Shown one piece after another: positions 53,617-61,254 of a stretch of DNA of 64,000 nucleotides. The stretch's first letter is position 1. Each line of letters starts with the position of its first letter. Made by a program: the position numbers and the translations under genes. This DNA comes from Janthinobacterium sp. PAMC25594 (GTDB taxonomy: Bacteria; Pseudomonadota; Gammaproteobacteria; Burkholderiales; Burkholderiaceae_D). Under the pieces are notes generated by a model. The model saw nothing but the letters and a program-made list of their open reading frames with translations, had not been told where the DNA came from and ran no database searches. The DNA is taken from the NCBI RefSeq assembly GCF_019443505.1, contig NZ_CP080377.1:5580001-5644000 (forward strand). The letters are read 5' to 3'.

Positions 53617-53644
53617 CCCACACCCGTCTTGACGCCGGGGTGGG
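53617..53644 (+). promoter_or_regulatory. Candidate S6:S18-binding leader RNA
   Basis: CCCAC (53617-53621), a bulged A, and CC pair with GG and GTGGG (53638-53644). An inner CGT-CTTG-ACG hairpin (53625-53634) leaves CCG (53635-53637) as a 3' bulge. A hairpin with an exposed CCG is the hallmark of the rpsF leader bound by the S6:S18 complex, which is encoded downstream. The match was made by eye. Confidence 0.5.
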
Positions 53645-53674
53645 CGATTATTAATCCGACCTGAAGGAGTTTGC

Positions 53675-54064
53675 ATGCGTCATTATGAAATAGTCTTTAT
53701 CGTCCATCCGGACCAAAGCGAGCAAGTGCCCGCGATGATCGAACGCTACAAAGCCAGCGTAACCACCCGCGGCGGTTCGGTTCACCGCGTGGAAGATTGG
53801 GGTCGCCGTCAAATGGCTTACTCGATCCAAAAGCTGCCTAAAGCACACTACATCTGCCTGAACATCGAATGCGACAACGAGACCCTGGTCGAGTTGGAAA
53901 CAGCATTCAAATTCAATGATGCCGTGTTGCGTCACCTGACCGTTAAAATGAAGAAAGCTGAAACAGCTCCTTCGCCGATGATGAAATCGGTACAACGCGA
54001 AGACGCGGCCAAAAGCCACCGCACCGAAGCACCAGCAGCCGCTCCAGTCGCAGCCGCAGCTTAA
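53675..54064 (+). CDS. rpsF: 30S ribosomal protein S6
   Basis: A 129-residue S6 with the N-terminal [19 protein letters not shown], the RNA/S18-binding [19 protein letters not shown] and [10 protein letters not shown], and an Ala-rich C-terminal tail of unusual length (about 30 residues beyond the fold). GAAGGAG lies 6 bases before the ATG. It is the first gene of the S6-PriB-S18-L9 cluster. Confidence 0.97.
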   Translation: MRHYEIVFIVHPDQSEQVPAMIERYKASVTTRGGSVHRVEDWGRRQMAYSIQKLPKAHYICLNIECDNETLVELETAFKFNDAVLRHLTVKMKKAETAPSPMMKSVQREDAAKSHRTEAPAAAPVAAAA

Positions 54065-54084
54065 TTCTTGACCAGGATCGTGCG

Positions 54085-54384
54085 CTGAACCAGCTACAAG
54101 TTACCGCCATCATTGCCGAGCGCGAAATATTGCGCTATACCCCGGCAGGGCTGCCGATTGTGAATGCAGTATTGCAACACAGTTCGCAGCAGATGGAAGC
54201 AGGAATTGCCCGTTTGACCGAGTTTGATGTTGCCGCGCTAGCCGCTGGCGAAATCTCAGGCCGGTTCAGCCAGGCAAGCTTGGGTGGGGTGTATCAGTTC
54301 ACGGGTTTCCTGGCCAGGAAGAGCCGCAACAGCAAGAGTTTGGTGTTTCACATCATTGATTTTAGTGCAGTCAATTCTGACTAG
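54085..54384 (+). CDS. priB: Primosomal replication protein N, probable CTG start
   Basis: A 99-residue OB-fold single-stranded-DNA-binding protein of the replication-restart primosome. Beta-proteobacterial PriB usually begins N-x-L-x-L-x-A-x-I-A-E-R and continues LRYTPAGLP; here the equivalent L-N-Q-L-Q-V-T-A-I-I-A-E-R starts at CTG 54085, preceded by AGGA 7 bases upstream. No in-frame ATG or GTG exists between the rpsF stop and this point; TTG 54130 would remove the first beta strand. Later sequence YQFTGFLARKSRNSKSLVFHI is typical. A CTG start is therefore likely, though unproven. Confidence 0.85.
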   Translation: MNQLQVTAIIAEREILRYTPAGLPIVNAVLQHSSQQMEAGIARLTEFDVAALAAGEISGRFSQASLGGVYQFTGFLARKSRNSKSLVFHIIDFSAVNSD

Positions 54385-54409
54385 CGCATTTTAGATACAG
54401 GAGCCTGAC

Positions 54410-54700
54410 ATGGCATTCGGTAAAAAGTTCGACAAAAATAAGCTCAAGCTTAAAGAAAAACGCAAACAGCAAAACCCTTTGTTCAAACGCAAGAAGTTCT
54501 GCCGCTTCACCGCAGCTCACGTTGAGCAAGTCGACTACAAAGACGTCGACACGCTGAAAGACTTCGTCCAGGAAAACGGCAAGATCATGCCAGCACGCCT
54601 GACCGGTACCAAAGCGCACTACCAGCGCCAAGTCGACACCGCAATCAAGCGCGCTCGCTTCCTCGCGCTGCTGCCATACACCGATCTGCACCACGCTTAA
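54410..54700 (+). CDS. rpsR: 30S ribosomal protein S18
   Basis: A 96-residue S18: [25 protein letters not shown] (shown in parts), then the conserved [15 protein letters not shown] and [16 protein letters not shown]. It has a Lys-rich N-terminal extension. It binds S6 on the platform of the small subunit. CAGGAG precedes the ATG. Confidence 0.97.
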   Translation: MAFGKKFDKNKLKLKEKRKQQNPLFKRKKFCRFTAAHVEQVDYKDVDTLKDFVQENGKIMPARLTGTKAHYQRQVDTAIKRARFLALLPYTDLHHA

Positions 54701-54727
54701 TCGGTCAGATATTCCTGGAGAAGAACT

Positions 54728-55183
54728 ATGCAAATCATTCTGTTAGAAAAAGTTGTTAACGTCGGTAACCTCGGCGAAGTCGTCAAAGTCAAAGACGGTT
54801 ACGCACGTAACTTCCTGATCCCGCAACGCCTGGCACGTCGTGCCACGGCAACCGCTGTGGCTGAATTCGAAGTCAAGCGCGCCGAACTGGAAAAAGCTGC
54901 TGCCGCCAAACTGGCCGCATCGCAAGCCCAGGGCGAAAAACTGAGCGGCCTGACCGTTCAAGTTGCTCAAAAAGCTGGTGTTGATGGCCGTCTGTTCGGT
55001 TCCGTCACCAACTTCGACATCGCTGAAGCGCTGACCAAGCAAGGTTTTGCTGTTGAAAAAGCACAAATCCGCATGCCTACCGGCCCGCTGAAGATCGTTG
55101 GCGAGCACAACGTTTCGGTTGCTCTGCACACCGACGTGGTCGTGGAAGTTGTTATCGCTGTCGTACCAGACGCGAACGCGTAA
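54728..55183 (+). CDS. rplI: 50S ribosomal protein L9
   Basis: A 151-residue L9 with the N-terminal [19 protein letters not shown] and [16 protein letters not shown], a long connecting helix (about 40-75), and the C-terminal domain ([18 protein letters not shown]). It ends the ribosomal part of the cluster at a good terminator. Confidence 0.97.
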   Translation: MQIILLEKVVNVGNLGEVVKVKDGYARNFLIPQRLARRATATAVAEFEVKRAELEKAAAAKLAASQAQGEKLSGLTVQVAQKAGVDGRLFGSVTNFDIAEALTKQGFAVEKAQIRMPTGPLKIVGEHNVSVALHTDVVVEVVIAVVPDANA

Positions 55184-55222
55184 TCGTCTGCGGGCCTGGC
55201 CCGCAAGCATTGCCGCACTATG

Positions 55223-55248
55223 AAAAGCCGGGTTCGCCCGGCTTTTTT
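55223..55248 (+). terminator. Rho-independent terminator of rplI
   Basis: AAAAGCCGGG (55223-55232) pairs with CCCGGCTTTT (55237-55246) around a TTCG tetraloop, followed by more T. Confidence 0.92.
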
Positions 55249-55284
55249 GTGGCCTTTTTTTCGCTCAATTTCAGCCCTTTATTT

Positions 55285-55311
55285 TTGCCAGCACGCCGAA
55301 GCGGGTATAAT
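55285..55311 (+). promoter_or_regulatory. dnaB promoter, apparently leaderless
   Basis: TATAAT (55306-55311) lies only 7 bases before the dnaB ATG (55319), with TTGCCA (55285-55290, 15-bp spacer) or TTTTGC (17-bp spacer) as -35. The predicted start site is 55318 or 55319, at the initiation codon itself, and no Shine-Dalgarno is present. Confidence 0.6.
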
Positions 55312-55318
55312 TCGCGCC

Positions 55319-56704
55319 ATGAACGCTCCCTCTGATCCGCAACTGGATTCCCTCCGTATTCCGCCGCATTCGATCGAAGCAGAACAATCCGTTATCGGTG
55401 GTCTGTTGCGCGACAATGCAGCGTATGACCGCATCGCCGACTTCATGCATGCGGAGGATTTCTATCGCTATGACCATCGCATCATCTTCGAGCAAATCGT
55501 CAAGATGATTAACGGCTCCAGGCCCGCCGATGTCATTACTGTTTTTGAAACCCTGACCCAGCTCGGCAAGGCCGATGATGTGGGCGGACTCGCTTACCTG
55601 AACGCCATGGCGCAAAACACGCCATCGGCCGCGAACATCCGGCGTTATGCCGAGATCGTGCGCGACCGCGGCGTGCTGCGCAAACTCATCACCGTCGCCG
55701 ACGATATCTCCGGCACGGCCTTCAGCCCGCAAGGCAAGGAAGTCAAGCAGATGCTTGACGAGGCCGAATCGAAGATTTTCGCCATCGCCGAAGAAGGCGC
55801 GCGCGGCGCCCAGGGCTGGACCGCCATCCAGCCCCTGCTGACGCAGGTGGTCGAGCGTATCGACGAGTTGTACAGCCGCGACAACCAGAGTGAAATCACG
55901 GGCGTGCCCACCGGTTTCATCGACCTCGACCGCATGACCTCCGGTCTGCAGCCGGGCGACCTGGTGATCGTGGCGGGCCGTCCTTCGATGGGCAAGACGG
56001 CGTTTTCCGTCAACATCGGCGAAAACGTGGCCATCGACAGCGGCTTGCCCGTGGCCGTGTTCTCGATGGAGATGGGCGGCGCCCAGCTGGCCATGCGTAT
56101 GCTCGGTTCCGTCGGCCAGCTCGACCAGCACCGTCTGCGCACGGGCCGCCTGAACGACGAAGACTGGCCACGCCTGACGAATGCGATTCAAAAGATGAAC
56201 GACGCCCAGTTGTACATCGATGAAACGCCGGCCTTGAACTCGATCGAATTGCGCGCCCGCTCGCGCCGTTTGTCGCGTCAATGCGGCAAGCTGGGCCTGA
56301 TCATCGTCGATTACTTGCAACTGATGTCGGCCAATAGCCCGGGCGACAACCGCGCCACGGAGATTTCCGAGATTTCGCGCGGCTTGAAAGGCCTGGCGAA
56401 AGAACTCGGTTGCCCCGTGATTGCGTTGTCGCAGCTGAACCGCTCGCTGGAACAGCGCCCGAACAAGCGTCCCGTGATGTCGGACTTGCGCGAATCGGGC
56501 GCTATTGAGCAGGATGCCGACGTGATCCTGTTCATTTACCGTGACGAGGTGTATAACCCCGACTCGCCAGACAAGGGAACGGCCGAAATCATCATCGGTA
56601 AACAACGTAACGGTCCGATCGGCAGCATCCGCCTCACCTTCATGGGGCAGTACACCAAATTTGGCAATTACAGTGGTGGCCTGGCGCTTTACCAAGGCGA
56701 CTAA
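55319..56704 (+). CDS. dnaB: Replicative DNA helicase
   Basis: A 461-residue DnaB: N-terminal domain (HSIEAEQSVIGGLLRDN), linker helix, and the RecA-like domain with Walker A AGRPSMGKTAFSVN, Walker B LIIVDYLQLM and the arginine-finger region. It is the hexameric helicase that unwinds DNA at forks and interacts with primase. ATG 55319 gives the family N-terminus. It lies just after rplI but has its own promoter. Confidence 0.97.
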   Translation: MNAPSDPQLDSLRIPPHSIEAEQSVIGGLLRDNAAYDRIADFMHAEDFYRYDHRIIFEQIVKMINGSRPADVITVFETLTQLGKADDVGGLAYLNAMAQNTPSAANIRRYAEIVRDRGVLRKLITVADDISGTAFSPQGKEVKQMLDEAESKIFAIAEEGARGAQGWTAIQPLLTQVVERIDELYSRDNQSEITGVPTGFIDLDRMTSGLQPGDLVIVAGRPSMGKTAFSVNIGENVAIDSGLPVAVFSMEMGGAQLAMRMLGSVGQLDQHRLRTGRLNDEDWPRLTNAIQKMNDAQLYIDETPALNSIELRARSRRLSRQCGKLGLIIVDYLQLMSANSPGDNRATEISEISRGLKGLAKELGCPVIALSQLNRSLEQRPNKRPVMSDLRESGAIEQDADVILFIYRDEVYNPDSPDKGTAEIIIGKQRNGPIGSIRLTFMGQYTKFGNYSGGLALYQGD

Positions 56705-56730
56705 GACTCAGCAGCACTGATATTCCATTG

Positions 56731-56758
56731 GCCGCCCCCTCATACGGGGCGGCTTTCT
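56731..56758 (+). terminator. Probable terminator of dnaB
   Basis: GCCGCCCC (56731-56738) pairs with GGGGCGGC (56746-56753), followed by TTTCT. The T-run is short, so strength is uncertain. Confidence 0.6.
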
Positions 56759-56797
56759 GTAGTAAATAACACGACTCAATGCTTAACGGAGAATGAC

Positions 56798-57424
56798 ATG
56801 TTTGGACGCTTGATGCCCACTGAGGGCAAGTTTTTTGAATTGTTTAACCAGCACGCGGAACTGTGCGTCAAGGGCGCTAAAGAAATGCTCGGCCTGATGA
56901 CCAATTTCGATGACCTGGAAAACCGCGTGCATGCGATCGAAAGCATCGAGAAACAGGCGGACAAAGTCACCTACGCCACCGTGGAAATGCTGCACAAGAC
57001 CTTCATCACGCCGATCGACCGCGACGACATCCATCAGCTGATCACGCGCCAGGACGACATCCTCGACCTGCTGGAAGACGCGGCGCAAACCGTTTCGCTG
57101 TACGACCTGAAAGCCGTCACGCCGGAAGCCAAGCGCCTGGCCGAACTGGTGCTGGCCTGTACCGAAAAAGTGCGCGACGCCGTCGCCATGCTGCACAACA
57201 TGGATAACTCGCGCAAGATCGTCGCCATCTGCGAAGAGATCGACCGCCTGGAATCGGACGCCGATCACGTGATGCGCGCCGCCATGTCCAAACTGTTCCG
57301 CGACGAACCGGACGTGCGCAACCTGATCAAGCTGAAAGCGATCTACGAAATTCTGGAAACCGTGACCGACCGTTGCGAAGATGTGTCCAATATTATCGAA
57401 GGCATCATCGTCGAAAACGCGTAA
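56798..57424 (+). CDS. DUF47 (PhoU-like) phosphate transport regulator
   Basis: A 208-residue all-helical protein of the DUF47/PhoU-like family (begins MFGRLMPTEGKFFELFNQHA; contains ITRQDDILDLLEDAAQTVSLY and IYEILETVTDRCEDVSNIIEGIIVENA in parts). It precedes a Pit transporter by 42 bases, and the pair is a well-known unit in which DUF47 modulates phosphate uptake. The mechanism is not known in detail. Confidence 0.93.
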   Translation: MFGRLMPTEGKFFELFNQHAELCVKGAKEMLGLMTNFDDLENRVHAIESIEKQADKVTYATVEMLHKTFITPIDRDDIHQLITRQDDILDLLEDAAQTVSLYDLKAVTPEAKRLAELVLACTEKVRDAVAMLHNMDNSRKIVAICEEIDRLESDADHVMRAAMSKLFRDEPDVRNLIKLKAIYEILETVTDRCEDVSNIIEGIIVENA

Positions 57425-57466
57425 GCGTTGGGCCCGTCCTGAACCAGAATCAGAAAAGAAACTACA

Positions 57467-58477
57467 ATGACCATACAAATCAGCATCTACGTGCTAGGCC
57501 TGTTGATCGCCCTCGCGCTGCTGTTTGACTTCATGAACGGCTTCCACGATGCCGCCAACGCGATCGCCACGGTGGTCTCGACGGGCGTATTGAAACCGCA
57601 GACCGCGGTTGCCATGGCCGCCACGTTCAACTTCGTCGCCATCTTCGTGTTCCACCAGCTGACCGTGGCCGCCACGGTGGGAAAAGGAACCATTGACCCG
57701 ACGGTGATCGACCAGTACGTGATCTTCGGCGCGCTGATGGGCGCCATCTTCTGGAATTTGTTTACCTGGTACTACGGCATTCCATCGTCGTCCTCGCACG
57801 CCCTGATCGGCGGCCTGGTGGGCGCCGCCGTCGCCAAGTCGGGCACGGGCGCGCTGGTCGCGGCCGGCCTGTGGAAAACCGTGGCCTTCATCGTCATCGC
57901 ACCCGTGCTGGGCTTTGTGTTCGGCTCCATCATGATGCTGCTGGTGTCGTGGATCTTCGTGCGCTCCACGCCGCGCAAGGTCGATAAATGGTTCCGCCGT
58001 TTGCAACTGGCATCGGCGGCGGCCTACAGCCTGGGCCACGGCGGCAATGATGCGCAAAAGACCATCGGCATCATCTGGATGCTGCTGATCGCCGCCGGCT
58101 ACTCGAACGTGGCCGACGAGATGCCGCCGCTGTGGGTCATCATCTCGTGCTACACGGCGATCAGCTTCGGTACGCTGTTCGGCGGCTGGCGCATCGTCAA
58201 GACCATGGGCCAGAAGATCACCAAGTTGAAACCCGTCGGCGGCTTCTGCGCCGAAACGGGCGGCGCCATCACCCTGTTCGTCTCGACGGCGCTGGGCATT
58301 CCCGTGTCGACCACGCACACCATCACGGGCGCCATCGTCGGCGTCGGCTCGGCACAAAAAATGTCGGCCGTGCGCTGGGGTGTCGCGGGTAACATCGTCT
58401 GGGCCTGGATCTTCACGATTCCCGCTTCCGCGTTTGTTGCCGCAGTCGCCTGGTGGATTGGTCACCACATCATGTAA
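57467..58477 (+). CDS. pit: Inorganic phosphate transporter, Pit family
   Basis: A 336-residue inner-membrane transporter with about ten helices and the two signature repeats GFHDAANAIATVVSTGVL (near the N-terminus) and LGHGGNDAQKTIGII (centre). PSSSSHALIGG and VSTTHTITGAIVG are further Pit motifs. It probably couples metal-phosphate uptake to protons. Operon with the DUF47 gene; ends at a bidirectional terminator. Confidence 0.95.
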   Translation: MTIQISIYVLGLLIALALLFDFMNGFHDAANAIATVVSTGVLKPQTAVAMAATFNFVAIFVFHQLTVAATVGKGTIDPTVIDQYVIFGALMGAIFWNLFTWYYGIPSSSSHALIGGLVGAAVAKSGTGALVAAGLWKTVAFIVIAPVLGFVFGSIMMLLVSWIFVRSTPRKVDKWFRRLQLASAAAYSLGHGGNDAQKTIGIIWMLLIAAGYSNVADEMPPLWVIISCYTAISFGTLFGGWRIVKTMGQKITKLKPVGGFCAETGGAITLFVSTALGIPVSTTHTITGAIVGVGSAQKMSAVRWGVAGNIVWAWIFTIPASAFVAAVAWWIGHHIM

Positions 58478-58508
58478 GGCGGCCTTGGGCCAACTGGACG
58501 CATGTGTG

Positions 58509-58538
58509 AAAAAGGGAACCAAAAGGTTCCCTTTTTTT
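58509..58538. terminator. Bidirectional terminator between pit and the MBL hydrolase
   Basis: GGGAACC (58514-58520) pairs with GGTTCCC (58525-58531) around AAAA, flanked by five A and seven T, suitable for both convergent genes. Confidence 0.9.
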
Positions 58539-59433
58539 ATGCCCCGGCCAGTTCCACCGTCAGCCCCTCGCAGGCGAGGAACACTTGCAAGCCATTCAGG
58601 CGGCGCGCATAGCGGCCCATCACGTCGGCAAACACGGCTTCGAGCTGCTCGTCGCTGCGGGTCGGCTCGTGGTGGGTGCAGTACAGGCGCCGCGCGCCGC
58701 AGCGCAGGGCCAGGTCGAAGGCGGCGTCGAAGGTGCCGTGGCCCCAGCCCTGCTTGGCCGGGTATTCGTCGCGCGTGTACGAGCAATCCATGATCAGCGC
58801 ATCGACGCCGGCGACGACCGCGTCGATGCCGGCCTGGCGCCGCACATTGCGCTCGGCGCAGGCCGCATGCTCGGCATGGCCCGGCGGATGCAGGTTGTAG
58901 AACGGTTCATGGTCGCCGCTGAAAAACAGCGAAGCGCCGCCGCAGTCGATGCGGTAGCCCAGGTTGACCACCGGATGGTTCATTTCCGCGCCGCGCACGC
59001 ATGCACCTCCCACCTCGACGGTTTCGCCGGGCGCCAGGGTGCGGTATTCGATGCTGGCCGCCATGGCCGCTTCGCTGACGGGAAAATAGCTGCCTTGCAG
59101 TTGTACCGCCATCACGTGCTCGATGCCCTGTCCGGCGACGGCATCGTACGCGCCGTGCAGGCGCATGCGGTTGCCGGTCACGAACAGGGGGCTGAACATG
59201 GGCAGGCCATGGATGTGGTCCCAGTGGCTGTGCGTGATGAAAACGTGCGCGTCAACCGGCAGGCCGGGCGGCAATTGCTGCGCCAGCGAGAAGATGCCGC
59301 TGCCCGCATCGAGAATGATCAGGCTGTCGTTGTCGGTGCGTACTTCGATGCACGTGGTATTGCCGCCATAGCGCGCCGTGCGCGGGCCGGGGGAGGGTAT
59401 GGAGCCGCGCACGCCCCTGAACGTGAATTTCAT
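58537..59433 (-). CDS. Metallo-beta-lactamase-fold hydrolase
   Basis: A 298-residue MBL-fold protein. It begins MKFTFRGVRGSIPSPGP and GGNTTCIEV, has the metal site THSHWDHIHGLPMF, a His in EMNHPVVNLGY, the Asp in FFSGDHEP, and late His residues in YCTHHEPTRSD. This belongs to the RNase Z-like/phosphodiesterase-related branch; similar domains occur as partners of signalling proteins. It is divergent from the HD-GYP and adenylate-cyclase genes, so a role in cyclic-nucleotide turnover is conceivable but not shown. Confidence 0.85.
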   Translation of the reverse strand: MKFTFRGVRGSIPSPGPRTARYGGNTTCIEVRTDNDSLIILDAGSGIFSLAQQLPPGLPVDAHVFITHSHWDHIHGLPMFSPLFVTGNRMRLHGAYDAVAGQGIEHVMAVQLQGSYFPVSEAAMAASIEYRTLAPGETVEVGGACVRGAEMNHPVVNLGYRIDCGGASLFFSGDHEPFYNLHPPGHAEHAACAERNVRRQAGIDAVVAGVDALIMDCSYTRDEYPAKQGWGHGTFDAAFDLALRCGARRLYCTHHEPTRSDEQLEAVFADVMGRYARRLNGLQVFLACEGLTVELAGA

Positions 59434-59631
59434 TCAGTACCTTGTTACGGTGTAATTATTGTTGATTCTATTCTAATTAATGGAATTGGCGGCAACATTT
59501 ATGTATGTTGCAATACGGAAAGTTATTTCGTTTTGTTGCAACTAAGTAATGTACAGTGCGCTGGGTGACCGTTACACTGGCGCTTGCCGACTTCCCTTTT
59601 TTTGCTTGCCCATTACCTGATTGCCATCAAC

Positions 59632-61254
59632 ATGCCTCAGTTGCACCCTGAGAAAATCGCCCACAGACTGGAGCAATTGACCGAACTCAGTGTCGCGCTC
59701 GGCCATGGCCTCGGTGGCCAGGGGCGCGATATCGGGCCGCTGTTGCAGCGCATCGTGCTGCTGGCAAAAAGCATGAGCGGTGCCGATGGCGCCACCCTGT
59801 ACCGGCCCATGGCCGAGGGTCGCCAACTGGCGTTCGACATCAGCGTCAATGACAGCCTGGGCATCGCGCAGGGGGGCGACATGGGCTTGCCGGGCGTGCC
59901 CCTGTTCGATGGCGCGGGCCAGCCCAACCTGGCCTCGGTGGCCGCGTATGCGGCGAACATGCGCCGCAGCGTGAATATCGCCGATGTCTACCGCGACGAG
60001 GGCTTCAATTTTTCCGGCATGCGCGACTTTGACCGTCACCATGGCTACCACACGCAATCGATCCTGACGGTGCCCATGAGTGACCACGAGGGCGATCTGA
60101 TCGGCGTGCTGCAGTTGGTCAATGCCAAGGATGGCGACACAGGCCAGGTGCGCGCCTTTTCCTCCACCGACCAGCGCTTCATCGAGGCGCTGGCTGCGCA
60201 GGCGGGCGTGGCGCTGACGAATCAGCTGCTCATTTCACAACTGGAAGAGCTGCTCGAATCGCTGGTTACCCTGATCAATATCGGCATCGATGAAAAGTCG
60301 CCGTACACGGGGCGCCATTGCCAGTTCGTGCCCGAGCTGACGATGCTGCTGGCCGACGCCGCGCACGCCACGCAAACGGGGCCGCTGGCCGATTTCCGGC
60401 TCAGCGACAACGAGCGCAAGCAGCTGTGGCTGGCCGGCCTGCTGCACGATTGCGGCAAGATCACCACGCCCGTGCACGTGGTCGACAAGGCCACCAAGCT
60501 GGAAACGATTTTCGACCGCATCGCCCTGATCGACACGCGCTACGAAGTGCTGCTGCGCGACGCCGAGATCGCCGCCCTGCGCCAGCAGGCGGCGCAGCCG
60601 GAACGCAAGGATGCGATCGCCCGCGCGCTGGCGCAGGAGCAGGCCGCGCTGCGCGAAGAGCGCGACTTCATCCGCACGGTGAACATCGGCGGCGAGAGCA
60701 TGGCGCCAGCCGACCAGGAAAGAGTGCGGCGGATCGCCAGACGGCGCTGGCGCGCGGCCGACGGCGAACTGCGCGATTTTCTCGACGCCGACGAGACGGA
60801 AAACCTGACCATCCGCGCCGGCACCCTGACGGCGGCCGAGCGGGCCATCGTCAACAACCATATCAGCGTCTCGATCCGCATGCTCGAAGCGCTGCCGTGG
60901 CCCAAGCACCTGCAGAAGGTGCCCGAATATGCGGGTGGCCATCACGAGCGCATGGATGGCAAGGGCTATCCGCGCGGGCTGACGAAAGAGCAGATGTCGG
61001 TGCCGGCGCGCCTGATGGCGATCGCCGACATTTTCGAGGCGCTGACCGCGCGCGACCGTCCCTATAAAAAGGGCAAGTCGCTGTCCGAGTCGCTGCGCAT
61101 CCTCGGCAATTTCAGCCTGAACGGGCATATCGACCCGGAACTGTTCGACGTTTTCATCCGCAGCAAAGTCTATCTGACCTTCGCTGAAAAGCACATGCAT
61201 CCGAGCCAGATCGATGCCGTCGACGAGGCGGCCATTCCCGGTTACGTGCCCTGA
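59632..61254 (+). CDS. GAF/HD-GYP-type phosphohydrolase
   Basis: A 540-residue soluble protein: N-terminal GAF domain (about 30-200) and an HD-GYP-type domain with GRHCQFVPEL, LLHDCGKITTP (HD near residue 273), and HHERMDGKGYPRGLT (GYP near residue 440). About 165 residues separate HD from GYP, roughly 100 more than in standard HD-GYP c-di-GMP phosphodiesterases; the insert is charged and partly coiled. ATG 59632 is chosen; an upstream TTG at 59584 adds a hydrophobic stretch. Stop overlaps the cyclase start (TGATG). Confidence 0.88.
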   Translation: MPQLHPEKIAHRLEQLTELSVALGHGLGGQGRDIGPLLQRIVLLAKSMSGADGATLYRPMAEGRQLAFDISVNDSLGIAQGGDMGLPGVPLFDGAGQPNLASVAAYAANMRRSVNIADVYRDEGFNFSGMRDFDRHHGYHTQSILTVPMSDHEGDLIGVLQLVNAKDGDTGQVRAFSSTDQRFIEALAAQAGVALTNQLLISQLEELLESLVTLINIGIDEKSPYTGRHCQFVPELTMLLADAAHATQTGPLADFRLSDNERKQLWLAGLLHDCGKITTPVHVVDKATKLETIFDRIALIDTRYEVLLRDAEIAALRQQAAQPERKDAIARALAQEQAALREERDFIRTVNIGGESMAPADQERVRRIARRRWRAADGELRDFLDADETENLTIRAGTLTAAERAIVNNHISVSIRMLEALPWPKHLQKVPEYAGGHHERMDGKGYPRGLTKEQMSVPARLMAIADIFEALTARDRPYKKGKSLSESLRILGNFSLNGHIDPELFDVFIRSKVYLTFAEKHMHPSQIDAVDEAAIPGYVP

